From JAAZPT01 sp034180455 (lineage in GTDB: Bacteria > Bacillota > Clostridia > Christensenellales > Aristaeellaceae), in contig JAXFOG010000011.1 of assembly GCA_034180455.1 (NCBI GenBank), forward strand, positions 1 through 43,177: a DNA stretch of 43,177 nt, written 5' to 3'. The notes beneath the pieces are model-generated. The model was not told the origin of the DNA. It did not search any database and saw only the letters and a list, made by a program, of their open reading frames with translations. The first letter of the stretch is position 1. Every line of letters begins with the position of its first letter. This document shows, piece by piece, positions 1 through 7,148 of the stretch. The translations under genes were made by a program, and so were the position numbers.

Positions 1-1
1 A

Positions 2-193
2 GCCAAAGGCTGCACCCTAAGCCCCGAAATAGGCAGCTGTCGCTGGTGGACAAGATCCAATGGCGCTCGTAAAGTGGATATGTGGGGCATTCGCCTAGAT
101 GGAAGAATGACCGCCTATGGCATGCAAGATGTAGACTGGCCTGGCAATATCATGCGCCCAGCCATGTGGATAAAAAACAATAATAAAAAATAA
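2..193 (+). CDS. C-terminal end of a DUF6273-type protein (5' truncated by the window edge)
   Basis: An open frame enters from the left edge and stops with TAA at 191-193, giving 63 residues. The end carries a C-x-x-RWW-x-RS stretch, a Gly/Asp-rich turn region and a final RPAMWIK. This is the pattern that closes DUF6273 domains, where WWLRSP and VRPALWI are typical. DUF6273 proteins are mostly secreted or surface proteins of gut Clostridia with no known function. The N-terminus, and so any signal peptide or partner domain, lies outside the window. The frame and stop are seen directly; the family call is from memory of the motif. Confidence 0.6.
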   Translation, partial: AKGCTLSPEIGSCRWWTRSNGARKVDMWGIRLDGRMTAYGMQDVDWPGNIMRPAMWIKNNNKK

Positions 194-300
194 AATTTTT
201 AATTATTTTCAGAATGGATTAGTTAAGCAAATTTCAAGAAAACAATTATAAATTATAAAAAAGTGATATACACTTATTCAAAAAGCTAAACTAACACAAA

Positions 301-328
301 AAAATGGAATCAATAGCGATTCCATTTT
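301..328. terminator. Bidirectional Rho-independent terminator
   Basis: A perfect 10-bp stem (AAAATGGAAT / ATTCCATTTT) closes an 8-nt loop at 311-318. A U-tract follows on the minus strand (A-run at 298-304) and a T-rich stretch on the plus strand. It sits just past the stop of the minus-strand cupin gene and can also serve the plus-strand DUF6273 gene. Confidence 0.75.
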
Positions 329-346
329 GTTTTATAAATTTATTTA

Positions 347-997
347 CTACTTTTCCAAAGTTACAAGTAGTGCCATCTTAAAGCGCTCACTTGCCTTTAT
401 TGCATGTAGGCCACCTTTTGCAAAGCAAAAGTTTTCTCCAGCCTTAATAATATGCTCCTTGCCCTCGTATGTGATTACAGCCTCTCCATCAAGCGCAAAT
501 ATCAGCGCATCCCCTGGAGCAGCATGCTCTGAAAGCCCTGTTCCCTTGTCAAATGCCATAATTACGAATTTCATCATGTCGTTATGCACTACATCCATGT
601 TTACAATTTTGCCACTTGCATACGGAACAAGCTCTGCCAAGTTAAATAGCTCTCCCGCATTTATTGCTTTGTTCATATTGTCCTCCTTATATATCAATAT
701 CTCTGTGTAAATTGCTCCACCCTCTGTTTCCATACCTATTGGCACATCAGTAGGCGTGAGAATTCCTTCACCCTCATGTAAGCTTTTTTCTATATCCCCA
801 TATATTTTCATGCTTCCTTGCAACATGATTATCAGCTTGTGATAGGGATAGAGCTCTGCGCTAATATCTGTTCCTTTTGCTAGTGAAAAATAATTTATAG
901 CATTTTTGCCATCATATATGGCTTTTGATACAGTGCAACCCGCTATAACGTCGTTTTCCTTTGTAATATAAAACAGCTCTCCAACATTCTCTTTCAT
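347..997 (-). CDS. Double-cupin domain protein
   Basis: The 216-residue protein has no signal peptide. Its two halves each look like a cupin beta-barrel: residues about 40-105 (YPYHKLIIMLQGSMKIYGD, then a G-E-G-I-L-x-P turn) and about 140-210 (LSEHAAPGDALIFALDGEA, then AGENFCF and GLHAIKA). The second half keeps the H-A-x-x-x-x-A and L-x-G-x-x motifs of cupin_2 proteins. Such two-cupin proteins bind small metabolites or metals; no substrate can be read from the sequence. The start ATG at 997 has an AAGGAG-type site about 8 nt upstream. It is a single-gene unit with its own terminator. Confidence 0.75.
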   Translation of the reverse strand: MKENVGELFYITKENDVIAGCTVSKAIYDGKNAINYFSLAKGTDISAELYPYHKLIIMLQGSMKIYGDIEKSLHEGEGILTPTDVPIGMETEGGAIYTEILIYKEDNMNKAINAGELFNLAELVPYASGKIVNMDVVHNDMMKFVIMAFDKGTGLSEHAAPGDALIFALDGEAVITYEGKEHIIKAGENFCFAKGGLHAIKASERFKMALLVTLEK

Positions 998-1043
998 CTA
1001 GCCTCTCCTTTTTTAAATCTTTCCCACTCCATTTTATGAATAT

Positions 1044-1049
1044 ATTATA
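1044..1049 (-). promoter_or_regulatory. Probable -10 box for the cupin gene
   Basis: TATAAT on the minus strand lies about 47 bp upstream of the cupin start. No good -35 hexamer is visible at 16-18 bp, so this is a weak call. Confidence 0.35.
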
Positions 1050-1096
1050 CTATTTTATAAACTTAATTTCATTACTTTAGCAACCTTGCCCATAAA

Positions 1097-1122
1097 AAGC
1101 TTGCTCTGAATAGAGCAAGCTT
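1097..1122 (-). terminator. Terminator hairpin after the SpaA-like gene
   Basis: A perfect 11-bp stem (AAGCTTGCTCT / AGAGCAAGCTT) has a 4-nt loop GAAT at 1108-1111. It lies 13 bp past the stop at 1135. The following U-tract is short on the minus strand (TTTAT), so termination may be partial. Confidence 0.65.
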
Positions 1123-1134
1123 AGAAAATAATTC

Positions 1135-3084
1135 TTATTTGTTTTTAGACTGTTTTTTGTTTCTGTATACTACCAGTATCACTATGATTACTGCAAGCAC
1201 CATAATGGTTATCCATATTCCTATGCCCGCGTCACCAGTTTGAGGAACTTTATTCATTATGGGAGCCTTTGTATTGGGAACAGGATTATCAGGTTTTTCT
1301 GGATTTTCTGGATTTTCTGGATTTTCTGGATTATCGTTGCCCGATTTTTTGTTTTCAATCTTCAGCTCTACAGCTTTGTATCCTATTGTAAATGGAGTGT
1401 CTGCATTCACAATTTCATAGCCGTCTGGAGCTGATATTTCGCTGCATATATAGTAAGCATTTTTCAATTTCAAAGCTATCGCATTTTCGTTCTTGCTCAA
1501 TTTGCCGTTTGAGTCAGTCACCAAATCTTCAAGCATTATTCCATCTTCAGTTTTTGCGATGCCAAGTTTTTCATTATTTCTGTTGGAATTGTAAATCGTA
1601 AACTTTGCTCCCTCAAGAGCTTTGCCACTGCCCGCTTCCACTTTTGTGAATTCCATGGCGGGAATTTTTATTTCTCCTCCTACTGTTGGGGGCTTTACTA
1701 TGCCCTTAGCTGGATATTCGGGAGTGCCATATTCTTTTTTATCCTTTAAGCCAGTTTTTTCAAAATTAATTGGAATACAGTTTTCGTCCTTTTTAGGATC
1801 ACAGGTTGGTATCTCCTGAGCATAGTATGTGAAAGTGTTATAATATTCAGTGTTTCCATCTTTATTTAAATTTTTTGATGGTTCTTGTATTTTAAAAGAA
1901 TATATTAATGTAAGGTTGCCACCAGGGGACATTATAGCGTCTTTATAATCGCTTATAGTTACCTTGAAGCCTTTTCCTATGGTCTTGTACAGGCCTCCCT
2001 TAGCTTCTATCTTATCCTTTTCTGCCTGAGTTAAAGCTTCTCCTGTAGGCTTTTCAAAAAGTATATTTTTTGGAACTTTTACTGTGCCCATGCTATCTAG
2101 CTTTTCGCCATACACATTGTTTCTGTTGAATGTTACGGTTTTTTCTTCCCATTCAGCATGACGGTTGCCGTTGCTTTCATTTCCTTCCACCGTTTCGTAA
2201 TATACATCATATACTTTTACTTTTATACTGCTATCCCAAGGAGTGGGGTATATATCATTGGCATGGGATCCTTCAAAAGGACCTGTTTTTATGCTTATGT
2301 TTCCTTCAAATCCTAGTCCTACATCGGGAGCATCATATATTATATACTCATTGGGGGATCTTAAAAGCGACTGCAAATAAATGTTGTATAGCATGGTTCC
2401 TTCGCCTAGAGTATTTTCTAAATTGTATATTCCATTGGTTTTGGTATACTTTGTTTCCTTAGGAGGCACAGGTTTATTAAACCTATATCGTATTTTTGAA
2501 TTTTCCGACTTATCTCCGTTCTTATAAATATAATATACTGAGTCCACATACTTTGCGTCTGGATTATCTCTAAAGTACTTATACAGAGCGTCTTTATCTT
2601 TTATTGTAAGTCCCAGATCTATATGCGCTTTAAAAATATCTATATTTTGAAACTTTAACTTTATATCCTGCCTACTTTTTAAATCAATATCTGCAATTTT
2701 TATAGGAGGATTTTTTGAATTGTCCATAAGGGACTTAAGCACTGATGATTTATAATCAATCGATACGAAGTCCTTGCTTGCATCTTCAGGCTTTATTGAA
2801 ATGCTTAGCGTGTCTCCTTCGTTTATTGTTAAACCAGAGCTTTTATTATAGTCCAAATCAACTTGCCAGCGTTCTTTGGCTTCATGAAATATCGTGGCTT
2901 CATCTTTTCCAATAATATTATTGGGTATGTTTTTATCGGTGTCATTGTCCCATACGCCCATTTTTATATCTTTAATTATACTTGGGTCAACATTTTTTGC
3001 ACCTTCGGCATTAGCAGCGTATGAACCAACTCCAAGCACCACTGCAAGAGCGAGGCTCAATAGACTTATGAACAATTTTTTCAT
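1135..3084 (-). CDS. SpaA-like cell-wall-anchored surface protein (sortase substrate)
   Basis: This 649-residue secreted adhesin or pilin-like protein has a Sec signal peptide (MKKLFISLLSLALAVVLG..., likely cut after ANA near residue 26) and a long region of unknown fold (about 30-470). Then comes a SpaA/CnaB-like domain at about 477-585, with a candidate isopeptide lysine in MEFTKVEA and the E-I-S-A-P-D-G-Y motif. A Pro/Asn/Glu spacer (NPENPENPEKPDNP) leads to a C-terminal sorting signal VPQTGD, a hydrophobic helix and a basic tail (YRNKKQSKNK). VPQTG is a variant of LPxTG. No sortase gene is in the window, so the housekeeping enzyme presumably acts. GGAGG at 3094-3098 precedes the ATG, and a near-consensus promoter lies upstream. 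Surface attachment is well supported; the ligand is unknown. Confidence 0.85.
   Translation of the reverse strand: MKKLFISLLSLALAVVLGVGSYAANAEGAKNVDPSIIKDIKMGVWDNDTDKNIPNNIIGKDEATIFHEAKERWQVDLDYNKSSGLTINEGDTLSISIKPEDASKDFVSIDYKSSVLKSLMDNSKNPPIKIADIDLKSRQDIKLKFQNIDIFKAHIDLGLTIKDKDALYKYFRDNPDAKYVDSVYYIYKNGDKSENSKIRYRFNKPVPPKETKYTKTNGIYNLENTLGEGTMLYNIYLQSLLRSPNEYIIYDAPDVGLGFEGNISIKTGPFEGSHANDIYPTPWDSSIKVKVYDVYYETVEGNESNGNRHAEWEEKTVTFNRNNVYGEKLDSMGTVKVPKNILFEKPTGEALTQAEKDKIEAKGGLYKTIGKGFKVTISDYKDAIMSPGGNLTLIYSFKIQEPSKNLNKDGNTEYYNTFTYYAQEIPTCDPKKDENCIPINFEKTGLKDKKEYGTPEYPAKGIVKPPTVGGEIKIPAMEFTKVEAGSGKALEGAKFTIYNSNRNNEKLGIAKTEDGIMLEDLVTDSNGKLSKNENAIALKLKNAYYICSEISAPDGYEIVNADTPFTIGYKAVELKIENKKSGNDNPENPENPENPEKPDNPVPNTKAPIMNKVPQTGDAGIGIWITIMVLAVIIVILVVYRNKKQSKNK
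1301..1327 (-). repeat. 9-bp in-frame tandem repeats in the wall-spanning spacer
   Basis: Three exact copies of GGATTTTCT (plus strand), with partial copies on both sides, encode the NPE repeats just before the sorting signal. Copy-number change would alter spacer length without breaking the frame. Confidence 0.8.
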
Positions 3085-3141
3085 TCAGTTATCCTCCTGC
3101 ATATTTCACTGCTTATGAAATAATGTAATATTATTTTAACT

Positions 3142-3169
3142 ATTATATAATAATTATAAAATTTGTCAA
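3142..3169 (-). promoter_or_regulatory. Near-consensus housekeeping promoter of the SpaA-like gene
   Basis: On the minus strand TTGACA (3164-3169) and TATAAT (3142-3147) are separated by 16 bp, both perfect hexamers. The start codon is about 58 bp downstream of the -10 box, leaving a leader of about 50 nt with no obvious structured regulatory element. Confidence 0.8.
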
Positions 3170-3712
3170 AGATTTATTTATACTTTTAATTTTTCCTTAA
3201 GAATCAGTCTATCGTAATATAGGAAATGCTGCTTATTAAATTTTTTATACGGAATTTTTTTATTTTCAATGTTTATATTGCATTTATTTTGATTTTTCTT
3301 TGTTCTTTTCGTATTAAAAATGGATATTTTAGTTTAACTAGAAGCTTACGCATTGTTTGCTTTTAGAATTATCTTATCGCAACAAATAATTGGCTTTACA
3401 TTTTTAGAGTCCTATTTTGATCAGATTCTGCCTTGTTTTTAATGCGCCTTTCGCTCTTATATGTAAACTTCTCACTTTATTAAACATATAATGCTTTTGC
3501 GATAAGCTTAATTTGTATATGTCAATATTAGCTGTAAGCTCCATTTCTGCTATCTCCCTACTTTATACCATAATAAAATACTTTTCATCTATTTTTTTGA
3601 ATGATATTCACATGATAAGCTCTTGTTAGTATTATTTGGAATTCAATACTCTACTAATTTTTAGCTTACAATCAGCTTAGGCGAGCTCTAGGCTATATCA
3701 TTGCTTTCCACA
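3170..3712. other. Intergenic region without a recognisable gene
   Basis: About 540 bp of AT-rich sequence between the SpaA promoter and the terminator of the next operon. All frames are broken by frequent stops and no RBS-plus-start pair of useful length was found. No tRNA, riboswitch or repeat was recognised. It may be decayed sequence, or hold a small RNA that cannot be judged by eye. Confidence 0.5.
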
Positions 3713-3742
3713 TAAAAAAGACCTCCGCTTTTGCAGAGGCCT
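3713..3742 (-). terminator. Terminator of the nfeD-floA operon
   Basis: A 10-bp stem with two G-U pairs (3719-3728 with 3733-3742, loop TTTT) is followed on the minus strand by six T (3713-3718). It starts 5 bp past the stop of the last operon gene. Confidence 0.85.
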
Positions 3743-3747
3743 TTATT

Positions 3748-4311
3748 TTATTCGTACTTTCTGTTCAGTATCTCGCTCATAATTACGCCTTTTACCAAAT
3801 CATTCGCAGTTATCGAGGCAAATATGCCATCAGCAGCGCGTCGTGGCTCGTCTACGGGCGAGTGTTTATCTTCAAATACGCATACATCAGAACCCGTACC
3901 CTCCGAGCTTCCAGTGCCTTCAGTACTTTGCTCTTTTATGCTTCCAGATTGATTGGCTATATCCTGCATTCTGTGAGAGATTCTAGCCTTTAGTGGTTTG
4001 TAATCAGCGTTTGTCGCTGGCTTTTCTAAGCTTTCAGCCTTTTTAGGCTTTATATTCTTTTTGGGCTTATGCTTTTGAGTACCGTCTTCCACATTCAGCT
4101 TTTTTTGCAATTCTTCCCAAAAATCGCCATTTTCTGCCTTTTTTTCTTCCAACTCATCTTGTATCTCTTGCCAGAAGCTTTTTTTAGGCTTTGCTAGATT
4201 CTTGCTCGATGCTGCGCTACGGGAGGAAGTTCCTTTTTCGTATGCTTTGTTGGCATTATTTATAGCCTTAAATATAAAGAAAACTACAAAAATAAATATT
4301 AAAGAATCCAT
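3748..4311 (-). CDS. Small membrane-anchored hypothetical protein, third gene of the nfeD-floA operon
   Basis: The 187-residue protein opens with a short hydrophobic helix (SLIFIFVVFFIFKA, residues 3-16) acting as an N-terminal anchor. It continues as a charged, lysine-rich cytoplasmic region with two W-x-E-x-x-x-x-L-like helices (FWQEIQDEL, FWEELQKKL). A Ser/Glu/Gly-rich linker follows, then a short ordered C-terminus (ANDLVKGVIMSEILNRKYE). That end resembles a tail found in small proteins beside NfeD/flotillin genes in other Firmicutes, though I cannot name a family. It begins 29 bp after floA on the same strand, just before the operon terminator. A role with the flotillin scaffold is inference from position. 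Confidence 0.6.
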   Translation of the reverse strand: MDSLIFIFVVFFIFKAINNANKAYEKGTSSRSAASSKNLAKPKKSFWQEIQDELEEKKAENGDFWEELQKKLNVEDGTQKHKPKKNIKPKKAESLEKPATNADYKPLKARISHRMQDIANQSGSIKEQSTEGTGSSEGTGSDVCVFEDKHSPVDEPRRAADGIFASITANDLVKGVIMSEILNRKYE

Positions 4312-4340
4312 AACTCACTCCCCTTTCACGCATAATCATA

Positions 4341-5333
4341 TTACTTCTTCTTGGGTTCTTCAGCCTGAGGTACAGTAGCCTGAGCAATTCCATGTCTCAT
4401 ATCGGTGTCTGCCATAACGTTCTGCATCTTGTAGTAGTCCATAACGCCTAGCTTGCCACTTTTTAGTGCTTCTGCCATTGCTTTTGGTACTTCTGCCTCT
4501 GCTTCCACAACCTTTGCGCGCATCTCTTGTACGCTTGCCTTCATCTCTTGCTCGTGAGCCACAGCCATTGCTCTGCGCTCCTCGGCTCTTGCCTGAGCTA
4601 TGCGCCTGTCTGCCTCAGCTTGGTCCATCTGCAACTGAGCACCTATATTTCTGCCTACATCTATATCAGCAATATCTATCGAAAGTATCTCATAGGCTGT
4701 GCCAGCGTCAAGTCCCTTGTTCAGCACGGTCTGGCTTATGGTGTCAGGATTTTCTAGTACATCTGAATGTAGCTGTGAAGAACCAACCGTAGTAACAATG
4801 CCCTCGCCAATTCTTGCGATAACTGTTTCTTCGCCAGCGCCACCAACTAGTCGCTCGATGTTTGTCCTTACTGTTACTCTTGCCTTTACCCTTAGCTCTA
4901 TACCGTCTTTAGCAATAGCTGCAACTAACGGAGTCTCTATAACTTTAGGTGTAACGCTCATCTGTACTGCTTCAAATACGTTTCTGCCTGCCAAGTCTAT
5001 TGCGCAAGCTTGCTCAAATGTTAGGTTGATGCCAGCTCTTTGAGCAGCTATCAGCGAGTTTATAACTCTGTCTACATTACCACCAGCCAAAAAGTGTGTT
5101 TCTAGCATTGGCAACGAAAGGTCCAAACCAGCCTTTCTAGCCTTTATCAATGGTTCAACAATTTTCTTTGGTGCAATTCTTCTTAGCCTCATACCTATAA
5201 GGCTTGCTATTGATACATGCACTCCCGAGCTCATCGCTGTTATCCATAGGCCTAATGGTACAAACCTTAGGAATATGAACACTAGTGCAAATATCACTAC
5301 CATCAGTATGCTTGAGCCAATATATGGTTCCAT
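4341..5333 (-). CDS. floA: Flotillin-like protein FloA
   Basis: This membrane-microdomain scaffold protein has an N-terminal membrane hairpin (about 5-50), an SPFH-like core, and a charged Ala/Glu helical region (QAEADRRIAQARAEERRAMA and following) as in FloA oligomers. Distinctive FloA stretches include GMRLRRIAPKKIVEP, GLDLSLPMLETHFLAGGNVD, VRTNIERLVGGAGEETVIAR and DIADIDVGRNIGAQLQMDQAEA. The start at 5333 (330 residues) is chosen because GGAGG (5339-5343) ends 5 nt before this ATG. The upstream in-frame TTG at 5345 overlaps that site and is unlikely to be used. It lies 15 bp after nfeD, the usual partner. Length matches FloA proteins, and the final region is Glu/Lys-rich. Confidence 0.93.
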   Translation of the reverse strand: MEPYIGSSILMVVIFALVFIFLRFVPLGLWITAMSSGVHVSIASLIGMRLRRIAPKKIVEPLIKARKAGLDLSLPMLETHFLAGGNVDRVINSLIAAQRAGINLTFEQACAIDLAGRNVFEAVQMSVTPKVIETPLVAAIAKDGIELRVKARVTVRTNIERLVGGAGEETVIARIGEGIVTTVGSSQLHSDVLENPDTISQTVLNKGLDAGTAYEILSIDIADIDVGRNIGAQLQMDQAEADRRIAQARAEERRAMAVAHEQEMKASVQEMRAKVVEAEAEVPKAMAEALKSGKLGVMDYYKMQNVMADTDMRHGIAQATVPQAEEPKKK

Positions 5334-5348
5334 AAATACCTCCAAATT

Positions 5349-5840
5349 TTATAATCTTTTTACTATTAGTTTTAGATCTTCTACTTTATAAACATAGATT
5401 TTCTCGCCTTTTGCTATAAAATCTCCATCGCTTACAGCATCTATGCGCTTATCTTCTATCTTAACTATTCCCGCAGGGCGCAAATCGCATAGCGTTATGC
5501 CTGTTTTGCCCTCCAAGCTCTTGTCTAGCTCCACAGCTTTTGAGTCCTGCATATCATTATGCAGCACTATCGTTTTGCTTAGCTTGCCAGATTTTAGCGA
5601 TTTTATAGATACAGAGAAAATTATTATGAATATCGCGCCCATTACTATTGCAAGGCCCAATGTAGCCAATGGCCCAAAACTTGATGCACATATCACAATA
5701 GACGCTATCGTAAACCCAATTCCTAGCATGCCGGCAACTCCAAAGCCAGGCATTAGCGCCTCTATAAGTAGCAGCAGCAAGCTGAATATCACGCATAACA
5801 AAAACGGTAAATTTGCAGCTATCCAGTCCAAAACATACAC
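5349..5840 (-). CDS. NfeD-family membrane protein
   Basis: The protein has about 163 residues. An N-terminal hydrophobic helix (about 8-28, with LLLLIEALMPGFG) and two further helices (about 35-80) are followed by a soluble OB-fold-like domain (LEGKTGITLCDLRPAGIVKIEDKRIDAVSDGDFIAKGEKIYV). This is the classical NfeD C-terminal pattern, with G-x-A-x-T-x-L-R-P-x-G-x-x-x-x-x-x-x-R. NfeD proteins of this short class partner with flotillins. The start is uncertain: GTG at 5840 sits directly against the G-rich site, while TTG at 5831 has better spacing (about 9 nt). It is the first gene of an operon with floA and the small membrane protein. Confidence 0.88.
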   Translation of the reverse strand: MYVLDWIAANLPFLLCVIFSLLLLLIEALMPGFGVAGMLGIGFTIASIVICASSFGPLATLGLAIVMGAIFIIIFSVSIKSLKSGKLSKTIVLHNDMQDSKAVELDKSLEGKTGITLCDLRPAGIVKIEDKRIDAVSDGDFIAKGEKIYVYKVEDLKLIVKRL

Positions 5841-5857
5841 CCCCTCTGCTATATTTA

Positions 5858-5866
5858 ATTATATCA
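5858..5866 (-). promoter_or_regulatory. Extended -10 promoter of the nfeD-floA operon
   Basis: The minus strand reads TGATATAAT, an extended -10 element, about 20 bp before the nfeD start. No good -35 hexamer is present at normal spacing, as is common for extended -10 promoters. Confidence 0.55.
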
Positions 5867-5920
5867 CATTGTTTATCAAGTTTTTGTGAACAAGCTGTAA
5901 AATTTATCCATTTTGCACTA

Positions 5921-6150
5921 TTTTTTCTTTAAAAAATAGCAAGCCATTCAGCTCACTATTCAAAATCATTTTCAATTATGTAAATATCCTTGTTGTCCCC
6001 TGTCAGCCTGCCATATAGCACGTCTTTTAATATTTTAAATAGTTCTTCTTGATTACTGCTCTTTTGAAGCTCCCAAATATTGAAGTCTTGATAATCAACC
6101 TTTGCAACTAGACTTTCGTCTATTTCTTCGTTTTGCCATTTAATAAAAGC
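5921..6150. repeat. Direct repeat, copy A (of 6192-6420)
   Basis: About 230 bp repeat the segment 6192-6420 at a shift of 270 bp, with no gap inside the coding part. The unit includes the coding 3' end, the stop, the terminator hairpin and an adjacent TTTTTTCTTTAAAAAA motif. A similar CTTTAAAAAAAG motif recurs near 6940 and 7980, at the ends of the duplicated promoter blocks. Confidence 0.85.
5931..5956 (-). terminator. Duplicated, weakened terminator after the gene remnant
   Basis: GTGAGC and GCTTGC (minus strand) can form a 6-bp stem with two G-U pairs and loop TGAATG, followed by TATTTTTT. It corresponds to the intact terminator at 6202-6226 and was copied together with the coding remnant. 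Confidence 0.5.
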
Positions 6151-6168
6151 TTCAAGAATTTTTTCATA
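5956..6168 (-). pseudogene. 3'-terminal remnant of a tandem copy of the adjacent secreted-protein gene
   Basis: The reading frame ending at 5956 encodes about 70 residues that match the C-terminus of the protein at 6226-6891. Both share AFIKWQNEEID, QKSSNQEELFKI, KDVLYGRL and GDNKDIYIIENDFE. A TGA in frame at 6169-6171 closes it upstream, and no start codon or RBS is present. DNA similarity ends abruptly near 6150, a breakpoint. Most differences inside the match are conservative and the frame has no indel. It may therefore be the end of a former full paralogue that lost its 5' part, rather than a recent partial copy. Confidence 0.8.
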
Positions 6169-6191
6169 TCATACTATCATTCGTATTATTA

Positions 6192-6420
6192 TTTTTTCTT
6201 TAAAAAAAGCAAGCCATTCAGCTCGCTATTCAAAATCATTTTCAATTATGTAAATATCTTTGTTATCACCAACAAGCCTACCATATAGCACGTCTTTTAC
6301 TATTTTAAATAGTTCTTCTTGATTACTGCTCTTTTGAAGCTCATCTATATCAATATCTTGAAAATCAACCTTTGCAATAAGACTGCTGTCTATTTCTTCG
6401 TTTTGCCATTTAATAAAAGC
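6192..6420. repeat. Direct repeat, copy B (of 5921-6150)
   Basis: This is the intact copy: the 3' third of the secreted-protein gene plus its terminator. It pairs with copy A at an offset of 270 bp, with scattered substitutions. Confidence 0.85.
6202..6226 (-). terminator. Terminator of the 6226-6891 gene
   Basis: On the minus strand GCGAGC and GCTTGC form a 6-bp stem (one G-U pair) around TGAATG, followed by seven T (6202-6208). It begins at the stop codon itself. Confidence 0.65.
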
Positions 6421-6891
6421 ATCATAATTTATAAATTGATATCCCGTATCTGTTTCTACCGCATATATTTTTAGTATATTTGAATCCCACCACATTATAA
6501 GATCTTTATCAATATTTGTTGCATCTTCAAGCTTTATTCTGTCAACTCTGCCACTTTCTATATCTTTTTGTAAGCCTTGTGTAGGTAATGTAAAACCATC
6601 TACAAATGCAAACAATATCAAAGAACCCTCTTTTTCTAATGTTTTCAAAATCTTTATCTTATATATATTTAGAAAAAAGCTTCTTTGTTCAAGAGTTTCT
6701 AAAAGCTCTTTATCAAGCTTTTCATTAGCATTTATTGCAATACCTTTTTCATAGCTCTTCCAATGCTTTATCCCTTCATATACCAACTGATATAGCTCAA
6801 TATCGCTTGCTTTTTCTGCTTTTGTAGAATTTTCAGCCACAGCAGAAAAGAGCAATAAGACAATTATCAAACACGCTATTATCTTCTTCAT
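6226..6891 (-). CDS. Secreted protein of unknown function, 221 residues
   Basis: A clear Sec signal peptide (MKKIIACLIIVLLLFSAVAE, cleavage probably near AVA-EN; the Cys at residue 7 is not in a lipobox) precedes a mature part of about 200 residues. The mature part is rich in Glu, Asp, Lys and Ile, with predicted mixed alpha/beta content. No known domain is recognised. Visible features are a WKSYEKG stretch, a central IMWWDSNILKIYAVETDTGY segment and an acidic C-terminus (DNKDIYIIENDFE). AGGAG at 6899-6903 precedes the ATG by 7 nt. The promoter/start block is shared nearly base for base with the next gene (7149-7931), and the 3' end is copied at 5956-6168. It therefore belongs to a small local family that is duplicating. 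Confidence 0.75.
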   Translation of the reverse strand: MKKIIACLIIVLLLFSAVAENSTKAEKASDIELYQLVYEGIKHWKSYEKGIAINANEKLDKELLETLEQRSFFLNIYKIKILKTLEKEGSLILFAFVDGFTLPTQGLQKDIESGRVDRIKLEDATNIDKDLIMWWDSNILKIYAVETDTGYQFINYDAFIKWQNEEIDSSLIAKVDFQDIDIDELQKSSNQEELFKIVKDVLYGRLVGDNKDIYIIENDFE

Positions 6892-6950
6892 AGAATGCTC
6901 CTATAATTTTATTTTTTCACATTCTATCACAATCTTTTCTTTAAAAAAAG
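6889..6950 (-). repeat. Duplicated promoter/RBS/start block, copy 1
   Basis: These 62 bp match 7929-7990 with a single mismatch (near 6909). On the minus strand they contain an A-rich tract, the extended -10-like TGATAGAAT (6920-6928), the RBS TAGGAG and the start ATG. The same signals thus drive both secreted-protein genes. Confidence 0.85.
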
Positions 6951-6999
6951 ACTATACTCAAAACTCGCCCGCGCCACGTTTGACGCAGGCAAGCCATAT

Positions 7000-7092
7000 T
7001 TAGTTCTTACCGATCAATTCTTGATATTGCTCTTTGAATTTGTTTATATGCTCCTTTGCATATTGCATACCTTTAATTCTACTATAACTCAT
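7000..7092 (-). CDS. Possible 30-residue small protein
   Basis: A short frame lies in the gap between the two secreted-protein genes. ATG at 7090-7092 is preceded by a strong GGAGGG site 3 nt upstream. The frame encodes MSYSRIKGMQYAKEHINKFK and ten further residues, ending in TAA at 7000-7002. The product is a charged, probably helical peptide with no hydrophobic segment. No family is recognised. It could be a genuine small gene or the intact 5' end of a decayed longer gene. It lies just beyond the terminator of the upstream gene, so it would need its own promoter or readthrough. Confidence 0.35.
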   Translation of the reverse strand: MSYSRIKGMQYAKEHINKFKEQYQELIGKN

Positions 7093-7103
7093 AATCCCTC
7101 CAA

Positions 7104-7135
7104 TAAAAAAAGCAAGCCTTTGCTTGCTTCGTTTT
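7104..7135. terminator. Terminator after the 7149-7931 gene
   Basis: A perfect 8-bp stem AAGCAAGC / GCTTGCTT (7110-7117 with 7122-7129, loop CTTT) has a T-run on both strands: A-run 7104-7109 for the minus strand and TTTTT at 7132-7136 for the plus strand. Confidence 0.8.
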
Positions 7136-7148
7136 TATATTTTTTATT

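Noticed and set aside
327..710. Plus-strand open frame over the cupin gene
   Set aside because: It begins with TTG inside a terminator stem, has no RBS, and lies fully antisense to the supported cupin gene.
3170..3712. Riboswitch or small gene in the long intergenic region
   Set aside because: No conserved leader structure or RBS-start pair could be found by eye.
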